A stretch of 64,000 nucleotides of DNA, taken from assembly GCA_030272155.1 (NCBI GenBank), contig CP126191.1, forward strand, positions 2,254,501 to 2,318,500, given 5' to 3'. A program made the position numbers and the translations under genes. This DNA comes from Tetradesmus obliquus (Eukaryota > Chlorophyta > Chlorophyceae > Sphaeropleales > Scenedesmaceae). The notes under the pieces are model-generated. The model was not told the DNA's origin. It saw nothing but the letters and a program-made list of their open reading frames with translations, and ran no database searches. This document shows positions 45,280-58,531 of this stretch, one piece after another. Numbering within the stretch: the first letter of the stretch is position 1; every line of letters starts with the position of its first letter.

Positions 45280-45908
45280 GGATTGATGCTTCAGAGGTGC
45301 AGAACTGTGTGTGGTGTGTGGTGTGTGGTGCAGGTTGCATGTGTCTGCTTGAAAGTAGCTGCTCAGCCGCAGGTCGGTCACCGCCAATCAGGAAGCTAAA
45401 ATATAGCTGAAAACAATCCTTTATGCGACAGCAAGGCGATTGTAGCGGAGGTTGCTGCTCAGGCGTCCTGTCATCGAAGCCCTAGCTCACAACTGTTACA
45501 GATGGTATGCCAGCTGTGCCTGGCACTGCCACAGCGGAACGTCTGACGTTGTATGCAAGAAAACTTGCAATCTGTGAGTGCATCTCTTAACCTTGAAGGA
45601 ACGCATATAACTTGGCTTGGCGCCCTCTTTGCCTGTGCTCTCAGGGGCTCTTCGCTCTTTCGAATCTGATTTATTAGACCGAATTGCACTTCAAAAACCT
45701 TTGTTTGCTACAGTAGCTGCTGCACGTGCTCCAACTGGCAGCCATGTCAGCACTGCTCAGCAGTACAGGCTGGCCTCCCTGGTGCACCCAATTGCACGCA
45801 GCAGGGACTAGAGTGCACTGCTAGCATGACAGAAACGATATTTGAACAGTAGCAGGGTAGATTGTAGCTAGCAACAGGACACCAGCAGCAGCCTACAGTG
45901 CCAGCGCG
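45280..45908. promoter_or_regulatory. Divergent intergenic region between GGCT-like (-) and kinesin (+)
   Basis: 630 bases between start codons. AT-richer around 45390-45700, consistent with a shared or back-to-back promoter. No motif is decisive. Confidence 0.4.
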
Positions 45909-48900
45909 ATGGACTTGCAGCAGACCCCTCCAAGTCCCAGGGGCGCCTTTGCACCATCACCAGCAGCATCGCCGCCACCTGGAAGGCCAGCACATCTGCA
46001 GCCGTTGGATGGGCAGCCATACCGTAATGGCAGTGCACCTCCCACCCCACCTGGCAAGTCGAGCCAGTGGCCTGCAGGAAGTGCACGTGCCGCGACAGCG
46101 GGAGCAAGCTTGCAGAAAAGCAACTCTGACCTCTCAGTAGCGTCAATGCATGTGAGTCTGCAGTCTGCTGGTGCTCACAGGACCTTGCAAATAAGACCTG
46201 CCTCACCGCATCAATCTCGAAGTTGGTAGCGGAGTTGCAATGCCGCACAGCAACACAACAGCAAGGCAGCTGTAGACATGCCTCATATGAGACAGCATGC
46301 CTTGGAAGGGAAGGGCACCTGGGTTGCACATCCAGCATACATTTGCTGTTTCATACTGCACTTCATTCGACTGCTTACAAGCAAGCTGCAAAGCCACTGT
46401 TAACAGCGCGTACTGTTGGGATCGCCTGCCACTGCTGGGTTGATTGTATGAGAACAAAATTATGACTGTGCTAACGAGTTCCCTGCTGCTTGTTTCGCCT
46501 GCTGTAGTCTTTGCAGCAGCAGCTACAGCAGCAACAGCAGCAGCAACAGCAGTCAGATGCAGACAACATCAAGGTGGTGGTGCGGTTAAGGCCGCTGTTC
46601 CCTCACGAGCAGAGCAAAGGCGCAGCGGAGGTGGCCCATGTGTCAGAAGACTACAGCTCACTCAAGGTGCTCACCAGAGAACTGCTTGGGGCTGAACTGG
46701 CACATGCTTGTGCACACACCAGAACCAACTATTCACTAGGCGATGGTTGTGCAGAGAATCAACCAGCACAGCTGCAGCAGCACACTCAAAGCTAACCCAG
46801 CAAGTGAACATGCCCTGTTCCAGGATGCTTGTGTGTGCCATCCTCAGGACGTGCTGCAGCTGGCTGAGCAGCAGTAGGGGGGCTGTTGGTGCTGAGGTGC
46901 TTACATACGGCACGTTGCAAAACCACTTCTGCCCCTCCTGTTGCTGCAGGTGGTGGTGCCTGGGCCAGCAGGTGCCACCATGCAGAAGGAGTTCTCCTTC
47001 CATGCTTGCCTGGGTCCTGAGACCAGCCAGGCTGATGTGATGGCGCTGTGTGGTATCCAGCAGCTGCTGGACGCAGCGCTTGCAGGATACCACGTCACCA
47101 TATTTGCTTATGGACAGACAGGTGAGGGGCGGGCCTAGTTTACAATAGTAACTTGTATGTACGCAAGTACAGCACAGCAATGGACACCTGCTCTGGCAAC
47201 TATGTTTTGTATGGATGCCGCTGCCCAGCAGCAGCAGCAATAGCAGCAGCAGCAGCAGCAGCAGCAACAATGGCAGCAGCAGCAGCAGCAGCAACATCAA
47301 TGTCAGCAGCAGCGGCAGCAGCTGGAGCATCAACACCAATGGCAACACCAGCTGTGTGTTTTGTCTGGCATGCCTGCTGCGCAGGCTCCGGCAAGACGCA
47401 CACCATGTCTGGCAAGGAGGACATCATCAGCGACGACGCCTACAACGGCCACGAGCATGACGGCATCATCAGCAGGGCAGTACATTACCTTTTCCAGCAG
47501 GTGCGGCGTGGCTGATGTCAACACACAGCAGCGGTGCCAGTAAGCTGGCAAGGGCAGCACACGTATTGTGCGTTCAACAGCAAACATGCCAGGCTGGCAC
47601 AGAACATCATGTGTTTGTTGCCTTGCATGCTTGCCCGTGCACTGCAGACAGGATGGCAGCTGTTCATGGCTGCGCCACTGCAACTGCCACAGACATCAGT
47701 AACAACTTTCCCAGTGCATGCGTGCACACCGTGTGTGGAGAGCAACTCCTCACTCCACGTCATGCTGCAACTTGCAGATGTGCATGCAGTCCCCGCTCAC
47801 ACTTGGTGCATGCTGGCCGCTGGCGCTGCAGGTGCACACGCGCAAGGATGCCAAGTACTCGCTGAAGGCCAGCTACCTGGAGATCTACAACGAGGGCGTG
47901 TACGACCTGGTGCACTTCAACCCCAAGGCCAAGAGCCTGCCCGTGAAGTGGGATGCCAGCTACGGCTTCTACGTGCAGGGGCTCAAGGTGGTGCCCTGCA
48001 GCCAGCAGCGCACCATGATGGAGGTGCGGCGCCGCGCTTGCAGGAGCGCTGCAGGGAGCAGCTGCACAGATGGCGTGCTGGTGCCAGAGTTGCTGCTGCG
48101 GCTGCGAAGCATCTGCACCTGCATTGTGCAAGCAGGGCAGAGGCCACCGCCTGCAGGTGCCTAGGCACCTGTTGCACTCGTGATGGGGAAGCACTGCAGC
48201 TGCCGCATGCGCATGTGGGCTGAGTGATTCAGCTTGCTGGCCCTGCATGCTGCTGATGTGTCGTGTTGCAGGTCATCCGCACGGGCATGAAGCACCGTAA
48301 GGTGGGGAGCCACAGGCTCAACATGGAGTCCAGCAGGAGCCACGCCATCATGACCATCTACTGCGATGCAACACCCACAGGTGCGGCTGGAGCCAGCGGC
48401 CAGCCAGCCCCGCTGGCCTGGCACCATGTGTGGTTGATGTGCTTGCCAGCACAAAGGTTGTGCCTGCAGGACCTTTGCAACATTACCAGCCGCTTTGCAG
48501 TCAGCACACATTGTATGCTGCTAACGTCTGTTCTGGGAGTACAGGTTGGAACGCTTGGCATCAACCATGCCGTGCTGCTGTGCTGTGCTGTGGTGCGGTG
48601 CATGCAGACCCAAACAGCTATGACTTTGGCACCATCCGCTACGGCAAGCTATCGTTTGTTGACCTGGCCGGCAGCGAGCGTGTGAAGGACAGCATGAGCG
48701 AGGGCACCATGCTCAAGGAGACCATCAACATCAACAAGTCGCTCAGCGCCCTGGGCAAGGTGCGGCGGCTGTCCTGGCAGCCTTCCTTTTGATGTGTTGC
48801 TGTGCCCTGGATGCTGACGACTGCTAGCAGCACTTAGCTGTGTTTTGTTTACGCAGATAAGTGCAGGAATGTGTACCTGGGTGCCATTGAGTGTCTTGTG

Positions 48901-51900
48901 TGTCATCATGCGATCTGATTTGCATGCTCACTGTCTGGCTGGCATGCTGTGTGCGTATGCAGGTGATTTCCACACTGGCAGAGCACGATGCGGCAGGCAC
49001 CACAGCCCACGTGCCGTACCGGGACTCCAAGCTCACCAAGCTGCTGATGGACAGCCTGGGCGGCAGCGCACTGACGCTGATGATTGCGTGCTGCTCGCCA
49101 TCTAGCCTTCAGGTGCGCAGCTGGCACAGGGGGTGTCTGCCCTGCATGCAAGATAGTCGAAACAGCTGCTGCAACATTCATTGTGTAGGAAATGCACCAA
49201 CCATGACCTGCTTACATTCTCTGAGGATCTGCCTGCATCATGAAGCTACTGTGCTGATGTGAGTGTTGCTGGCAACATCTTTATGTCCTTGCAGGTTGAG
49301 GAGACGCTGAGCACCCTCAGCTACGCAACACGCGCCAAGAACATCCACAACCGCCCAACCGTGCAGTACGACCCGCGCGAGGCGCAGATCTCGCTGCTGC
49401 GGCGAGAGATTGAGCTGCTGCGGCAGGAGAACGGCCTGCTGCGGGAGCAGCTGAGGGCAGGGGGCGCTGCTTCAGGTGCGCAAGCATGTCGCTGTGCTCT
49501 ATGCATGACAAATGACGTCTGTTTGCATCGACTGCAGCTGGACTTGCTGCGGTGCTTATCTTGGCACTGTGCCAGCACAACTCGCATGTCCTGCAGCCTC
49601 TTGTGTGTTATGGGGTGGCACCAACTCATGTGTGGGCTTGTTTTGCAGGTTCAGCGCACAACAGCTTGCCAACCACGCCAAAAGCGGCACAACTGGCTGG
49701 AAGGCCGTCAGGTGGGCAGGGTTACCTGCATGATTGTTTTGAACGGCTGTGCATGCCTGCACGATTAGTGCGTTGTGAAGTGCACGGTTGTCCAGCTGCA
49801 GCAACGGTAACTGGCGCCCTCATGCAGCGCAATGCTTGTCAATGTGGCACTGTTACACAACACGCTTCTGCATGCGGTTGACGTACGTGATGTGCTATGT
49901 ATGCCACACGTTTGTTTCATTTGCAGTGCTTGGCATTCCCCAGCAGATGGGCAGCCCTGGCAGCAGCGTTGCCAGCAGCCCCATTGCAGGCTTGGCAGCA
50001 CCTGGTGCGCTGTCCAGCAGCCCCGTACCACATGCAGCAGACGAGCAGGCTGCTGCTGCTGGCATGCCACGCGCAAACAGCACAGGCGGCCTGGCGCCGC
50101 ACAGTGCCTCAACAGAGCAGCAGCTGCGGGCGTCTTTGAACGAGCTAGGTGAGGCTGACTATACAAGTGTGGGAACATGCCGGTGTTGATTGGGCGCACA
50201 CTAGCTTGAGTGGCAAATACTGGCTTGCCAATGTTTGCTCTGTGGAACACGCACATCTTGTGCTTGAGCTGTGCGCCAATTGCTTACCTACATGTGGCGC
50301 TGCCGCTGTGCCATGCAGACTTGAGGTCCAACGCGGCGCGGCACGCCGCAGGTGTCAGCAGCAGCGGCAGCCCCATCAACAACTCGGAGCTGCTGCGGCG
50401 GCTGCGTGAGACGCAGGCGCTGCTGGTGAAGTTCAGTGAGGAGAACGGCAGGCTGGCACGGGACAACGAGAAGCTGCAGGTGTGTGGCATGCTTGCTGGA
50501 GTGTGCCCCGTGTTGGGGTTAGTAGTTGACCCTGCAATGAGTGTAATCAGCGCACCGTTGAATGCATGTGTTAGGCACGCATATTCTGCTGTGGTCTTGT
50601 GAATGGGCCTCGGCTCTTCTATGCACGCCTCTGGCAATTCGCTGAAGTGATGTGGACTACACACCTTCGCACAATGGTCTGCAGGCTGGCAGGAATGTGC
50701 TGAGTGCCGAGCACGCAACCGTGCTGGATGAGATCGACCTGCTGCGGGGCAAGCTCAGCCAGCTGGAGCGCAACGTGCTCACAGCTGCTGCCATGGCCAC
50801 GACCACAAACGGCAGCCAGCCACAGGCCCAGCAGCAGCAGCAGGCACCAGGCAGCGCAGCAGCGCAAGGGGCAGCAGGTGGCGTGGCAGGTGGCGGCATG
50901 ATCAACATCCAGGCGCTGCTGGCGAGCCTGGGGCTAGGGGGTGACGTTGCCGCAGACCTGCCAGCTGTTGGTATTGGGCCGCAGGGGGCAGAGATGGGCG
51001 GGCCTGGCCAGGACTGGAGCGGCACTGCTGATGCTGAGTTCTCGCTGAGGTAAGGAACAGGGGCGCAGTGCAATGAATGCTAAGTTGCCACTAGGTTGAT
51101 GCTGGTGCATGTGGCGGCTGCACTCAAGTCTTTGAAACAGGCCACCAACAGTGCGGACGCCTGGTGCCCAGGGAATTGTTATGCTGCTGTTTTGCTCACT
51201 GTATTTTTGCTGATGCGCGTTTGCTTGCAGGCCCAGTATGCAGATGCCTAGCGGCAGCAGCAGCAGCAGTCCTGCTGCAGCAGCTGCTGAGATCTCACCT
51301 GGCAGGTCGGTGCTGGTGTCCCCTGGTGGCTCTTCAAGGCTTGGCATGAAGAGCCGTAGCAACCTGTCCAGCGCAAGCAGCCCCGGTCCCAGCAGCATCG
51401 CCACTGCAGCCAAGAGCATAATCAACAGGACGCCGCTGCGGCCCTCTAATGCAGACACAGGTGTGGACGACTCCATCATAGTGTCCAACGCGCCTGGCCT
51501 TGCGCTGCTGCTGGGGCCTGGCAGCGGCAGCATCAATGCTGCAGCTCCTGTTGAAGCTGGCCTTGCACCAGGTCAGCTGGGTCCCCCTGGCAGCAGCAGC
51601 AGCAGCAGTGCGGCCGCAGGAGGAGCCAGCATCCACGTGCAGCAGCAAGCACATGGGGTGCCGGCGCCGCTCAGAGTGCCGGGCTATGCTGGTGCTGCTG
51701 GTGCTGCACCTCCTAGCCCCAAGGCAGTGAGCTTTGGCGCGAGTCAGCAGCTGGAAGTGTACAGCCAGCTGCCCAGCAGTGCCACATCAACTTCGTCAGC
51801 CATCAACCGACCGCTGCCGTTCAAGCCACAGGACAAGGCAGCAGGCTTCTTGGCAAGGAAGGTGAGCAGAGCACAGTCGACCCTGCCGTATTGCAATGCT

Positions 51901-52083
51901 TGATTTATTCCCTTTTGTGTTGAGCTTGCATGGGTTGTCTGCTTAATGTGTTGCACGTTCACAGGTGTTGCAAGGCGTTGAGCATATGTCATGCTGACTT
52001 TGCCGCTGCCTGTGCAGGATGGCCAGCAGCAGCAACAGCAGCAGCGACTGGCAGCAGCCAGGTCGCCACCTCCAAGGGGCTGA
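45909..52083 (+). CDS. Kinesin with N-terminal motor domain, subfamily uncertain
   Basis: ATP-driven microtubule motor. Fifteen phase-consistent exons: 45909-46151, 46508-46666, 46950-47121, 47385-47500, 47832-48023, 48272-48380, 48608-48759, 48963-49112, 49295-49475, 49649-49711, 49927-50148, 50319-50479, 50685-51049, 51231-51861 and 52018-52083 (TGA); 993 residues. Motor spans about residues 98-450: [14 protein letters not shown]-loop GQTGSGKT (189-196), switch I NMESSRSH (311-318), switch II DLAGSE (349-354), and [12 protein letters not shown] at the end. A short coiled coil follows ([22 protein letters not shown]), then another helical segment ([22 protein letters not shown]). The rest is Ser/Pro/Gly/Ala-rich and probably disordered. 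The N-terminal ~80 residues are Pro/Ser-rich, followed by a Gln tract. The motor-proximal neck resembles orphan or KIF12-like kinesins, but I cannot assign a subfamily. Plus-end direction is likely for an N-terminal motor. Confidence 0.95.
47226..47323. repeat. AGC/CAG-rich repeat in a kinesin intron
   Basis: About 100 bases of AGC units with AAC, ATGGC and ATCAATGTC interruptions, in intron 47122-47384 upstream of the P-loop exon. Confidence 0.9.
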
Positions 52084-53413
52084 GCAGTGAGCCAGCTGCC
52101 ACCGAATTATCGCTGTGCACAGCAGGGTGCTATGCGCAAGTACTGGTGACGCTGTTGACTCCTTGCTGTGCATTTGTGTCAGGGCTGGGCGCAGCCAGCA
52201 AGTGCTGCAATATGACAGTTTTAGGCATGGTAAATGCTGCGCTGCAGGAAAGCTGGTAGCACACAGGGGCATGACGTGCATTGTGGTTGATGGCCTGGTG
52301 GATGCCAGTCAAGTACTTGTGCCAGCTCAATGCTGTTTTGAACGTGCAAACAAACTGTACCTGTCACTGCGCACAGCTCAGTGGGTGTTGCGCAATCTGT
52401 ACTGCTGATAGTCTGATCCAAATAAGGCCCTTGGTTGAAGCGGCTTCACAGAACAAGCAGCTTGTCAACTTGCTGCAATGCCTGCTGCAGTGCGGCATAG
52501 TGCCGCAGGTTAAGCTTATATTGACTGTGGCCTACCACCTGTCGTTGCCAGTGCATGCAAGGCAGCTGCTGGGCTCACAGTGAGGTTCCAACTGTCTTTT
52601 GTCAGAGTGGCAACCAGTGAGTTCTACTCTGCAGATGGTGTGAATTTGACCCAAGTCAGCACAGCAATGACTGTTACGTAACGTGCTGTGTATACACAGC
52701 AGGAAGCGCTGTCATTGCAACCGGTGGTATGCTTGCAATGGTGCCTGGTGACCTGCCAGCTTCTGGCACTGGCTTCCAGGAAGTCTGTCGGGTTGTCACA
52801 ACCCTTTAGTGGCCTGGTTCTATTGTTGAAATGGTTCTAATGTAGTAAAATCATCCCTGCGTGCTGTCTTGAGTGTGCTATGGTAAATGGTACAGTATAG
52901 TCAAGCCTGGTGACGCTCCAGAGGGACGCATGACGTGTCTGTGTGGTTCAGTCCATATGTGGCCCAGGGTCTATTGCAGGGCCTGTGGTACAAGGTACCG
53001 CCGCCAACGAGACGCAACAGCAGCTGTAGTTGCGGGTCAATGGCAACTCCGGGGGCAATGCTGTAGCACGTGCTACTGCACTGCAGTGCACTGCAGTGTA
53101 GCTTCTGCACAGCTTCTTCTGAACCATTGACACACTAACCACAAACCATCTGCTGGCACCCAGCCTAGTCAGACATGGCGAACCGATGTATATGAGTGTG
53201 ACAATAGCACGGTATCGCATGTACAGGAGTGATCACCACCCGAGAGTACAGCGGAACAGCTGGGACCTGCTGGCAAGAGACAGCTGAGAGGCTCTGGTCA
53301 ACAGGCCCGTACAAGAGAATTGGAAGATGACAAAGCACGTAAATGACGCGTGTTGACTCTTGATCGACATGATTGACCGCAGGGCATGCCGGCAGTTTCC
53401 GCTGTCGACAGTA
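52084..53413. other. Kinesin 3' region and subtilase promoter
   Basis: TG-rich to about 52600, then mixed. I see no TGTAA after the kinesin stop. The part 53160-53413 is probably the subtilase 5' region. No gene seen. Confidence 0.45.
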
Positions 53414-56400
53414 ATGCTCAACCGAAAGCCATGCGCAGCTGCCGGACGCTGCTTGGTGATTGTAGCATGCCTGATAAACTGCCTTATCACTACAGCATTG
53501 CCTGGCCCGTTGCCCGGAGACAGCACCCGGCAGGGTGACACCACAAGCCGATTTGTAGTCAGCTTTGCTGAGGAACACAAGCAGGCAGTCAGGCAGCACC
53601 TCACACAGATGGGCTACAAGATTATATCGGAGGGTATTGGGTTCTATGCCATCACCAACCACGGCACAGTGAGGACAACTCCCACAACAGCAGGAGTGAC
53701 ACAAGCACCTGCAGCAGCAGCAGCAGCTGGAGCATCTAGTCAATCAGCTGCATCCTACGCCTCTAAGGAAACGCCAAGAGGCAGGAAGCTCATACAGCAG
53801 AGGCAACAGCAGCATGTGCAGGCCCTGCTTGCTCTTCGAGGAGTCCCAGGTGCGGCACATGTGCAGTGTTGTGTGCTCGCAGCAGACGCCAGGTGTTGGC
53901 TCTGCGCATCTTTGGGTGTCCTGGTGTGTTATGCCAGCTCTTGGATGCAAGTACTGCCTGTCAGCATGCACCAGTCGCTTGCCACAGAGCGCGCTGTGTG
54001 GTGCATGCCAGCTTGTTGCCAGCTTGTTGCCAGCAATGAAGTAAACACACAAACGCCCACTCAAGAAAGGTGTGCCACCAGCAATGCATATACAACACGA
54101 TCAGCAAGGTCTTCCGACTTTCGGCGCTTGGCTGGCAATGCGCATGCAGGTGTCAGCAGCAGCGAGCAGGATGTGCGCCGCTTCTTGCACTTGCAGCCAT
54201 CACGTGGGCACAGCCTCAGCAGCGCAGCATCAGCGGCCAGGCGACGCCTGCGCGCAGCCTCCATCAGCAGCATGAATGCTGGCGCAGCAGCAGCTGCAAG
54301 CCCAGCTTCAAAGCTGGCAGGTCATTGGCACACTAGCAGCAGCTTCCGGCCGTCGCAGTATGACATTTGGGGCAACAGCATTGGGGACCAGCAGTGTGCA
54401 AGCAGTGACACTCAGCTCGCAGATGCTGCTGGCGCGGAGGTATTACCCTGGGGCATAAAAGTAATTGGCGCCACAAATGAGACGCTGCTGAAAGCGCAGC
54501 CAAAAGGCCGCGCGATTGTGTGTATCATTGACAGCGGCTTGGCAAGGGATCATCCTGAGTACAAGAACTTTCCAGGGCAGCTGAGTGGCTGCCAGGTTGG
54601 CACAAACTGCCCGTTCGAGTGGAGCAAAGACATTGTCGGACACGGGACGCATGTGGCAGGTGGGTTGCATGTACTCGACTGCTCTGCAAATCAGCTGCAC
54701 GTCAAAGTTGACAGGTGTGATGGTTGCAGCCGTCACTGTGTTGGTGGGTCCACGCTGCAGCAACATGGCAGCGGCTGTCATTTGTCAGACTGCAGCAGCA
54801 CAGCTTCTGATCCAGCATCTGATCAGCAGGTGTACAAGGCAGCAACAGACTTTGAGATGTGTGCACGACCTTTGGGGCTGTGAGCTGCACACCATGTCTA
54901 AATTCAAACCACATCCCTTCACGCAGCACAGCTCAGCAAAGCACCAGCACCTGTTGCACCTGCGCATGAATCTCATGTTTATGCTGTGCCTGCAGGCACC
55001 ATTGGCGCAGCACGCAATGGCGTAGGGGTGCTAGGGGTGATGCCTAGTGGCGCTGACATCCACGTAGTCCGCATTTGGAACGACTCGGGCGACGTCAGCC
55101 AGGGCCAAGGGCCCTACGCAACAGACCTGGTGCTAGCATACGACAACTGCCTAACATACCTGATTGAGCAGCAAAAGACGGACAAGAACGCGAAAATGGT
55201 GATCAATATAAGCTACGGCAGCGCAGGTCCCTTGACGGTGGAGCGCCTGTGGATAAAGCGCGCTGCCAAGCGCGGGGACATGCTGTTTGTGGGCAGCGCT
55301 GGCAATAACGGCACTTACCTGACCTCCACAGTACCCTACAAGTCAGAGCAGCAGCTGTCAGACCCTGGCCAATACCTGAGCTATCCTGCAAGCTACAACC
55401 TAGATGAGGTGAGAAGTGCGGTCAGTGTGGAAGCGCAGCTGCGCTGTGCTGTTGCAGGCTTGCATGTTTTGTTGTGCATGCTTTTTTGTCGAGGACGTGC
55501 ATCACCACCCTGCTGGCAGTTGCAGCATATAAGGCACGTTCATCTGCACTCAGCACTCACCACGTGATGAGGCATTGCAGCGGCACTTAAATGCAGCCTC
55601 AGCTTCCGGCAGCTTGGTTTCTGCCTGGCCAGCGGGTAGCGACTGCTATTGCTCACATGCCTGCTGTGCCGTGCTGCCTGCCTGCGGCAGATGCTGAGCG
55701 TCGCCAACATGCGCTGCGACGGCACGATAGACTACTCCAGCCAAAAGAATAAGGCAGTCAGCATCGCAGCGCCGGGCATGGCCATCTTATCGAGTGTGCC
55801 TCGGGAGTATGGTGCAGTGCGCGCGTACATCACAACCAGCAAGGCGCTGCCCCCGCAGATGCAGCCGGTGGATACCCAGGTTTACACCACTGGCATTGAC
55901 ACCTGGAACCCTGACAGCAGCTTGCGCAGCACCGGCAGCAGCAGCAGCAGCAGCCGTGCCCAGGGCACTGGGCTGCCTAAGCAGCAGGTGCTTAGCGGGG
56001 TGGGCTACCTGCCAAACGGCTACAGGGAGCCGCGTGCTGTGCAGGGCACTGCCGTGGGCAGCTCTGGCATGCTGCGCATTGCTGCTTGCAACGTGGCCAG
56101 TGAGATCAGGGCAGCAGCGTTCTACAGGCCGCCGGAGCAGCAGGCGCAGCAGCCGGCAGTGCCAGCTTGCGCTGGTGTGAAGGACGCGGTGTGCGTGGTG
56201 CAGCTGCCGGGTATCATTGACTGGTATCACGAGACGTGCCTGGCGATGCTGCGCTGCGTGAGGGGCGGCGGCAAGGGCCTGATCCTGTGGCGCAATGACA
56301 CGATGGCGACAGACGCTGGCGGCGTTATTGCTGGAGGTAGCTCAGACGGCGCGAGTGTGTATGCTGGGTACGAGCCGGACGAGTACCTGCTGGGCACCCA

Positions 56401-57077
56401 GGTCAACTGCGGCAGCCGCTGTGCGTGCTGGGGTGACTTGAGGAAGAAGCTGGGCTGTATGGACGGCAACTGCGGCAGCAAGGCGCCCCCTGGCATTGTG
56501 GTGTCAGCCAGGCATGCACAGGTGAGACCTGCAAGTACCTGCAGCAGGAGCAGCAGCAGCAGCAGCACAGCGGCAAGAACACCACGGCCAGTGCTAGCTT
56601 TGCCGTGCATGCAGACAACAAGCAGAACACCATAATGCGCGCTGCTAGGATGTAGGCAGAGGGACTGCAATAGCCCTGTAAGGGCCGTGCCTAGTATGTC
56701 ACACGGCGTGCCAGCCATGGTGCTGTGTTGCAGCGTCACTGACCATAGTAAGCTGATTCCCACATGCATCGTGACGGTTGCAGGCGCTGCTTCAGGCCAA
56801 CGCCACGTCGCCAGACCTGCGTGTCAACGTAACAAACTACGAGTACAGCTACCGCCACTATGACGGCACCTCCATGTCTGCACCGCACGTGACTGGCGCT
56901 GCCGCGCTGCTGTGGCGGCTGTTCCCCTCCTGCAAGGCAGCAGACATCAGCCAGGCCATCAAGCAGTCAGCACAGAAGCTGCCAGACCAGCCGCAGCTTG
57001 CAGCGGGTGCTGGGCTGCTGCGGGTTGACCTGGCATACGATTGGATGAGCAGGAACAAGGCGTGTGCTAGGAGCTAA
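53414..57077 (+). CDS. Secreted subtilisin-like serine protease (S8 family) with inserted domain
   Basis: Exons 53414-53849, 54150-54659, 54996-55408, 55691-56521 and 56784-57077 (TAA); 827 residues. The ATG at 53414 puts a signal anchor at once (CLVIVACLINCLITTALPG); an in-frame ATG at 53369 would add 15 residues. An I9-like prodomain follows (RFVVSFAEEHKQAVRQHLTQ, then IISEGIGFYAITN). Catalytic residues: Asp273 in VCIIDSG, His310 in GHGTHVAG, oxyanion Asn419 in GSAGNNG, and Ser760 in DGTSMSAPHV. Between Asn and Ser, ~300 residues include Cys-containing sequence that resembles a protease-associated-type insertion (VCVVQLPGIIDWYHETCLAMLR, then GGKGLILWRND, VIAGG, and CGSRCACWGDLRKKLGCMDG). 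Exon joints are phase-consistent. Substrate unknown; in chlorophytes such proteases act in the cell wall (for example hatching or gamete-release enzymes). Confidence 0.94.
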
Positions 57078-58531
57078 GCCGCTCATTTGCTTGCGCCTGT
57101 CGCTGATTTCGTAACAGCAGCAGCTGCCACCGAGTGGTGTTCACCGTGGCCAGAGAAGCGGATGAAGTACTCTGACGGTAGTTTTTTTTGTTGACGGTAG
57201 CTTCACCGCTGTCACAGGCAACGGTTGCCTGAAGCACTTGGTTTTCAAGGGACGCAAATTCCAACTGGCTGGGCCCAGGCCCTGCTCCGAGAGCAACAAT
57301 GTGGCTGGGGCAACTGTGGGCGGCGGCCATCACTGGCTCACCAGTGTCACGGCAGCTCGAGGCTGTGCCCAAGGTATTGGCCAGGTCTGCTAGTCTTCTG
57401 GACCTGCTATAGCGCCAGATACGCAGAGGAATCATGAAGTTACATAAGTTCTTGTGCCTTGTAACACTTCAGCCCTGACCTGAAGCTAAAGTTTGTCACT
57501 GCACGTCTTCTATTAGTCCTTGTCTGGAGGCGTCACAGAGAGCAGCAGGGCACGGCCCGTGGATCTACCCCGCACCAGTGAAGTTCACCCCGCACCAGTG
57601 GCTCCTGGCTTGCACAGCTTGTTAAACTGCAAACTCTCTCTTGACAACCCTTGACACCGCTGCCGTCATTTTAAATGAAGCTACAGCTTTTGCGGAAAGG
57701 CACCACATCAGCCCCCACAAAGTCCGGACTCACGTGTTGCAAGGAATGCTGCTGACAGACGGCTGCGGCCACATAAGCTTTTCATGGCGTGGCAGTCATT
57801 TGTGAAGGTGTAAGAGGCTGCCTTGAGCTATTGTCCATACACTCACAGCTTACACATTTGCGCTACATGTTTGGTCAAGACCGTGTTGAGGCTCAGTCAC
57901 TGAGTGTAGGCAGCGCCATGCCCGTTGTTCCCTCTGAATCAACTTTAAACCAACAGCCACACATGATGAGCTGCAGTTTCCTGGAGGGCTGTTGATGGCT
58001 GGACGTTGCAACCCTTCACCTGCAACTGTACAAACTCTTGATACTGCACTGCATCTGGCAGTGTGCACTGCAGGCGGGAGCATTGGATGGTGAGTTGCCT
58101 TGGCGTGCGTTCAGTCCGCAAACCAGTCGAAGTACTCAAGGATCGAAAAGCGTTTCGTGTGAACCAGTGCAACAGTACAGGCCGCCCACAGGCATCCACG
58201 TGGGATCAAGGGACCACCTAGTGTATAGCTAGTGATACAGTGCCGGTTGACGGGTCTTTGAGCAGACCCGCCTAGGAAACATTCGGTTGTACTTTTGTTG
58301 CTTCGATCCCATCAGCAAACATGCTACACCAACGCAGATGCGACCACTGGTTGTGACAGTTTTGCTTGTGACACAGGTCAAGGTCTGCAGCAGCAGCCGT
58401 TCACGTTTCAATCCGCGTCTTCCTCTGTTTGCACAAAGAACTGACCTTGCGAGTTCTAAAAGAACTGTGAACTGGGCATTGGTTGGTGGACGCGCACTGC
58501 CTTTTCGCCTCTGATTGCATAGTTCGCCAAA
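57078..58531. other. Subtilase 3' UTR and KH-protein promoter
   Basis: TGTAA at 57460-57464 marks the likely 3' end. The remaining ~1 kb is intergenic or 5' UTR, with a duplicated CCCCGCACCAGTG near 57567-57600 and a 7-bp hairpin (CGGGTCT/AGACCCG) near 58250. No gene seen. Confidence 0.5.
57460..57464 (+). terminator. TGTAA poly(A) element, subtilase
   Basis: 383 bases after the TAA stop, in sense orientation. Confidence 0.55.

Noticed and set aside
57567-57600. Duplicated CCCCGCACCAGTG
   Set aside because: Only 13 bases and unstructured; too short to treat as an element.
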